Assembly: GCA_002368715.1 (NCBI GenBank)
Contig: DFEO01000097.1
Location: forward strand, 2,822-19,782
Length of the DNA stretch: 16,961 nucleotides
Direction: 5' to 3'
Origin: Ruminococcus sp. UBA3800
Lineage (GTDB): Bacteria > Bacillota > Clostridia > Oscillospirales > Ruminococcaceae
Shown piece by piece: positions 13,220 to 16,961 of the stretch (position 1 is its first letter; each line of letters opens with the position of its first letter). The notes beneath the pieces are model-generated. The model had not been told where the DNA came from. It worked only from the letters and a program-made list of their open reading frames with translations, and did not search any database. The position numbers and the translations under genes were made by a program.

Positions 13220-16200
13220 ATGAGTATTTTTCATTCAATGGCGGCACAGCTGCCGTTTTGCAGGGATATAAAGAACTGCGTCTTAAAGGGATTTACACCT
13301 GTTGCTGTGTCGGGTGTATCGAATATCCACAAGGCGCATACGGTGCTGGGGCTCAGCAGGATATCTCCTGTGCTGGTGATAACCGATGACGAGTCTCATG
13401 CGCTGAGGATGGCGCAGGACATAAACGAGATGTCGGGCGAAGAGACGGCGGTGTTCTATCCTGCTAAGGATCTGAACTTTGCGCTTATGGAGGGTATCTC
13501 CCGTGAATATGAGCATAAAAGGCTGGAGGCTCTTTCAAGGATAATGCAGGGGGAGAGCTGTGTTTGCTGTGCAAGCATAGAGGCCATTCTTCAGGCGACC
13601 ATACCGCCAAAGGCACTCAAGGAGTATTCTTTTGAGATAAAAGAGGGCGGCAGCGTAGATATGGAGCAGCTGCTAAGAAAGCTCCTGGCCGCAGGCTATA
13701 CCAGAACAGATCAGGTGGAGGGTCAGGCACAGTTTTCACAAAGGGGCTCTATCGTTGATATTTTCCCTGTGCAGGACAGCCGTCCCATAAGACTGGAGCT
13801 GTGGGGCGATGAGGTGGACTCGCTTTCTTATTTCGATGTGCAGTCCCAGAGAAGAACGAACAGTATAAACAGTATAACGGTCTTTCCTGCGCTCGAGATA
13901 ATCTTCCCGGACCGTGATGAGCTGATACAGAAGCTAAAAGCTCTTTCGGCATCCGCAAGGGGCAAACAGGCCGACAAGATAAAGCTTAACATCAGCCGTG
14001 ACATTGAAGCGATAGAGGCAGGGCTTACGCTCACTGACCTGGACAAGTATTACAGTGTGTGCTATGATCGGACATATACCGTGTTCGATTATTTCCAATC
14101 GGGCATAGCGGCTGTGTGCGAGTGGTCGAACTGTGTTGACAAGGCACGAGCCGTGCTTTCTCAGCTTTCGGAGGATGTAAAGATACTGCTGGAGGAGGGC
14201 ATCCTGTTTTCAAAGCTGATGGGCTTTAATATCGACATCCCCGATGCCGAGCGTGAGATGACAAGGCTGAGGGCGGTGTTTCTTGACAGCTTTATGCGCC
14301 AGAACGGGGATCTGAGATTTAAGAAGATAATAAATGCTGACTGCCGCCAGACCTCCTGCTGGGGAGGGAATATGGCGACACTGGACGGCGAGCTGAGTGA
14401 CCTTTGCTCGCAGGGGTATTGCGTTGTGCTGCTGGCAGGCTCGCAGAAAACGCTGCCGATAATCATCAGAGACTTAACCGATGAGGGGCTTGACGCAGTC
14501 ATGCTCGGTGAGGACAGCGAGATAACGCCCGGCAGAGTGTTTGTGAGGACGGGCAGCCTTTCGCAGGGCTTTGATTATCCCGAGGCAAGGCTTGCCTGCA
14601 TAACCCAGCAAAAGACCCTTAATTCTAAAAAGCGCCGCTATAAGCATAAGGCAGGCGAGGAGATAAAGAGCCTTTCGGACATTCGCCGCAATGACCTTGT
14701 AGTTCACGCAATGTACGGGATAGGACGCTTTGACGGGATAAAGAGCATAGAAACGAACGGTTCGACTAAGGATTATATCACTATCAAATATGCCGGAACT
14801 GATGTGCTTTATGTCCCTGTAACTCAGCTTGATCTTGTGTCGAGGTATATAGGAACGGGCAGCGACGACAGCGTAAAGCTCAACAAGCTCAACACCAATG
14901 AGTGGAAGAAGACCCGTAATAAGGTTCGCTCGGCGGTCAAGGATATGGCAAAGGAGCTGACAGAGCTATATGCAAAAAGACAGGCAGCAAAAGGCTATGC
15001 CTTCTCGCCTGATAATGACTGGCAGCTGGAATTTGAGGAGCGATTTGATTATGAGGAAACGACCGACCAGCTAAGGTCGATATCCGAGATAAAGAGCGAC
15101 ATGGAAAAGCCTGTGCCAATGGACAGACTCCTTTGCGGAGATGTGGGCTTTGGAAAGACCGAGGTAGCGCTGAGGGCTGCCTTTAAGTGTATGCTGGACG
15201 GCAAGCAGGCAGCTCTGCTGTGCCCGACTACCGTTCTGGCGTGGCAGCATTATCAGACAGCGATAAAACGTTTCGGACATTTCCCGATAAAGGTCGAGCT
15301 GCTCTCACGCTTTCGCAAGCCAAAGGAGCAGGAGAAGATAGTCAGAGAGCTGAACCGTGGAACGGTAGACCTTATCATAGGGACCCACCGTCTTGTTCAG
15401 AAGGATGTGAAGTTTAAGGATCTGGGCCTTGTTATAATCGACGAGGAACAGCGATTCGGTGTTGCTCACAAGGAGCGCTTCAAGGAGCTTTTCAAGGGTG
15501 TCGATGTGCTGACTCTTTCGGCAACACCGATACCAAGAACGCTCAATATGGCTATGAGCGGGATCAGGGATATGTCCGTTATCGAGGAGCCGCCTGTTGA
15601 CCGCTATCCTGTTCAGACCTATGTTATCGAGTATAACTTAGGGGTCGTAGTGAACGCTATCCAGAAGGAGCTGAGAAGGGGCGGCCAGGTCTATTATATC
15701 TACAACCGTGTGGAGAGCATAGCTATGGCGGCGCATAAGCTTCAGGAGGCTATCCCCGAAGCTAGGATAGCTGTTGCCCACGGCCAGATGCCCGAAAAGG
15801 AGCTCTCCGAGATATGGCGCCAGCTCTGCGACAGGGAGATAGACATCCTTGTTTGTACCACGATAATCGAAACGGGAGTGGATGTTCAGAACGTCAATAC
15901 ACTCATCATCGAGGACAGCGACAGGCTGGGTCTTTCGCAGCTTTATCAGCTGAGAGGAAGAGTGGGCCGCTCCAACAGGAGAGCGTTTGCATATTTTACC
16001 TTCAGGCGTGGAAAGGTATTGAGCGAAGCTTCTGCCAAGAGGCTGGACGCTATAAGGGAGTTCACTCAGTTCGGTTCCGGATTCAGGATAGCGCTGCGTG
16101 ACCTTGAGATAAGGGGCGCAGGCTCGATACTCAGCGGCAGACAGCACGGCCATATGGAAGCCGTGGGATACGATATGTATATCAGGCTCCTTAATGAAGC

Positions 16201-16675
16201 TGTCGCCCAGGCAAAGGGCGAGGAGATACCGCCGTCCCCCGAGGACTGCCTTGTGGATATAGCGATAGATGCCTATATCCCCGAGAGCTATATCTCGAAC
16301 ACCTCCCAGCGCATAGACTGCTACCGCAAGATAGCATCCATAATGAACGAAGAGGATTCTAGAGATGTTATCGACGAGCTCATTGACCGCTACGGCGATC
16401 CGCCGAAGGCTGTCGAGGGGCTGATAAATGTGGCGCTGACCCGAAATCTGGCTTCAAAGCTGGGTATAAAGGAGATCGCTCAGCGTGGAGATAAGCTTTA
16501 TTTCTATATCACCGATTGTATGCCCGAGCAGGCGGCAGCTCTTTTCGGGCGTTACGGCAGCCGTATCCGATTCAATGAGTCCGAGAAGCCGTATTTTATG
16601 ATAAAGCTGGACAAAAAGGAAAAGACCCCCGAGCTTATGAGCGAAGCGGTCAGGGCTTTTTGTGTGTCAGACTGA
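13220..16675 (+). CDS. mfd: Transcription-repair coupling factor Mfd
   Basis: An ATP-driven DNA translocase that pushes off RNA polymerase stalled at lesions and recruits UvrA. The 1151 residues match the usual length. An N-terminal UvrB-like region (about 1-350) includes FSQRGSIVDIFPVQ near 174-187. The RNA polymerase-interacting CarD-like domain is at about 483-548 (RNDLVVHAMYGIGRFDG). The helicase core (about 570-960) carries Walker A GDVGFGKT near 639-646, DEEQ near 740, SATPIPRTLNMAMSG near 766, and the RGRVGRS motif near 912. The C-terminal domain (from about 1008) includes AYIPESYISNTSQRIDCYRKI. The start follows an AGGA ribosome site at 13212-13216 and lies 15 bases after pth, so the two are co-transcribed. 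No truncation or missing motif seen. Confidence 0.98.
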   Translation: MSIFHSMAAQLPFCRDIKNCVLKGFTPVAVSGVSNIHKAHTVLGLSRISPVLVITDDESHALRMAQDINEMSGEETAVFYPAKDLNFALMEGISREYEHKRLEALSRIMQGESCVCCASIEAILQATIPPKALKEYSFEIKEGGSVDMEQLLRKLLAAGYTRTDQVEGQAQFSQRGSIVDIFPVQDSRPIRLELWGDEVDSLSYFDVQSQRRTNSINSITVFPALEIIFPDRDELIQKLKALSASARGKQADKIKLNISRDIEAIEAGLTLTDLDKYYSVCYDRTYTVFDYFQSGIAAVCEWSNCVDKARAVLSQLSEDVKILLEEGILFSKLMGFNIDIPDAEREMTRLRAVFLDSFMRQNGDLRFKKIINADCRQTSCWGGNMATLDGELSDLCSQGYCVVLLAGSQKTLPIIIRDLTDEGLDAVMLGEDSEITPGRVFVRTGSLSQGFDYPEARLACITQQKTLNSKKRRYKHKAGEEIKSLSDIRRNDLVVHAMYGIGRFDGIKSIETNGSTKDYITIKYAGTDVLYVPVTQLDLVSRYIGTGSDDSVKLNKLNTNEWKKTRNKVRSAVKDMAKELTELYAKRQAAKGYAFSPDNDWQLEFEERFDYEETTDQLRSISEIKSDMEKPVPMDRLLCGDVGFGKTEVALRAAFKCMLDGKQAALLCPTTVLAWQHYQTAIKRFGHFPIKVELLSRFRKPKEQEKIVRELNRGTVDLIIGTHRLVQKDVKFKDLGLVIIDEEQRFGVAHKERFKELFKGVDVLTLSATPIPRTLNMAMSGIRDMSVIEEPPVDRYPVQTYVIEYNLGVVVNAIQKELRRGGQVYYIYNRVESIAMAAHKLQEAIPEARIAVAHGQMPEKELSEIWRQLCDREIDILVCTTIIETGVDVQNVNTLIIEDSDRLGLSQLYQLRGRVGRSNRRAFAYFTFRRGKVLSEASAKRLDAIREFTQFGSGFRIALRDLEIRGAGSILSGRQHGHMEAVGYDMYIRLLNEAVAQAKGEEIPPSPEDCLVDIAIDAYIPESYISNTSQRIDCYRKIASIMNEEDSRDVIDELIDRYGDPPKAVEGLINVALTRNLASKLGIKEIAQRGDKLYFYITDCMPEQAAALFGRYGSRIRFNESEKPYFMIKLDKKEKTPELMSEAVRAFCVSD

Positions 16676-16688
16676 ACGATCAAAAGAG

Positions 16689-16726
16689 AAAACTGCCTTA
16701 TCCTGCTGCGGATAGGGCAGTTTTTT
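16689..16726. terminator. Bidirectional terminator between mfd and spoVAE
   Basis: AAAACTGCCTTATCC (16689-16703) pairs with GGATAGGGCAGTTTT (16710-16724) with one wobble and a 6-base loop. T-rich runs follow on both strands (TTTTTTATC on plus, TTTTCTCTTTT on minus). It serves both convergent genes. Confidence 0.93.
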
Positions 16727-16761
16727 ATCTTATCATTATGCTCTGATACGGGATAGCAGAG

Positions 16762-16961
16762 CTATTTTTGCTTTGGCTTGAAAACGAGTGCCGCCAGAAA
16801 GGCAAATATCATGGCTGCGGCAACACCTGCCGCACAGGCGGTGAGTCCCCCCGACAGGATGCCGATAAGACCGTCCTTATCTACCTGTTTCTCCACTCCC
16901 TTGCAAAGCAGATATCCAAAGCCTGTCAGCGGTACCCTTGCGCCCTCTCCCGAAAGCTCGA
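16762..16961 (-). CDS. spoVAE: Stage V sporulation protein SpoVAE, N-terminus outside window
   Basis: A membrane component of the SpoVA channel that moves dipicolinic acid into the forespore. Only the last 65 residues are present. On the reverse strand they read ELSGEGARVPLTGFGYLLCKG near the window edge, then VDKDGLIGILSGGLTACAAG, and end in a hydrophobic helix AAAMIFAFLAALVF followed by KPKQK and stop. The PLTGFGxxLxKGV and GGLTAxAAGxAAA patterns are typical of SpoVAE (full length about 115-120 residues). Upstream genes, probably spoVAD and spoVAC, would lie to the right of the window. Its presence indicates a spore-forming lineage, not proof that this strain sporulates. Confidence 0.88.
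   Translation of the reverse strand, partial: ELSGEGARVPLTGFGYLLCKGVEKQVDKDGLIGILSGGLTACAAGVAAAMIFAFLAALVFKPKQK

Noticed and set aside
15638..16153. A 171-codon minus-strand open frame within mfd
   Set aside because: Antisense to conserved helicase motifs of mfd, with no independent signals.

Overview
This window looks like a chromosomal segment of a spore-lineage, anaerobic Firmicute, most likely a Ruminococcus-like member of the Oscillospiraceae. That assignment rests on four things: a HrcA/CIRCE-type groESL operon, a SpoVA-family gene at the right edge, Ser-rich lipoprotein glycan-degrading enzymes, and strong AGGAGG-type ribosome sites with sigma-A promoters (TTGACA/TATAAT). It is an inference from protein style and gene order; no rRNA or other phylogenetic marker is present. 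I see no rRNA, tRNA, CRISPR array, phage or insertion sequence.

Layout, left to right. (1) Positions 1-1800, minus strand: groES then groEL (groEL cut by the window edge), with a promoter whose start site lies inside a perfect CIRCE operator. (2) About 1800-2245: a non-coding region holding an orphan plus-strand terminator-like structure and two promoters for the next operon. (3) 2246-5724, plus strand: an OmpR-type response regulator, a membrane sensor histidine kinase overlapping it, and a membrane-anchored HtrA protease, ending at a terminator. This reads as an envelope-stress module, divergent from the cytosolic chaperonin operon. (4) 5922-9165: a convergent pair of lipoproteins, a CBM35-like plus GH26 beta-mannanase (+) and an SGNH esterase (-). 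Together they could deacetylate and cut acetylated mannan at the cell surface. The gap between them holds a long hairpin, a five-copy AT-rich heptamer array and a terminator. (5) 9456-11364, plus strand: glmU (UDP-GlcNAc synthesis), then a lipoprotein with a solitary SecD P1-head-like domain, overlapping glmU by 8 bases. (6) 11413-12465: two separately promoted small membrane proteins, one of 83 residues and unknown, the other with an N-terminal zinc ribbon, a Gln/Pro-rich linker and a C-terminal membrane helix. (7) 12587-16675: pth and mfd, 15 bases apart, ending at a bidirectional terminator. (8) The right edge is the 3' end of spoVAE on the minus strand.

The glmU ... pth-mfd order resembles the Bacillus subtilis neighbourhood (glmU-prs-ctc-pth-fin-mfd), but prs, ctc and fin are absent and three small envelope-type proteins sit in their place. 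Most of the window is well-understood housekeeping. I do not see clear evidence of a wholly new system. The least explained parts are the three small proteins between glmU and pth, the orphan terminator near 1921-1982, and the hairpin/heptamer element at 7681-7774.
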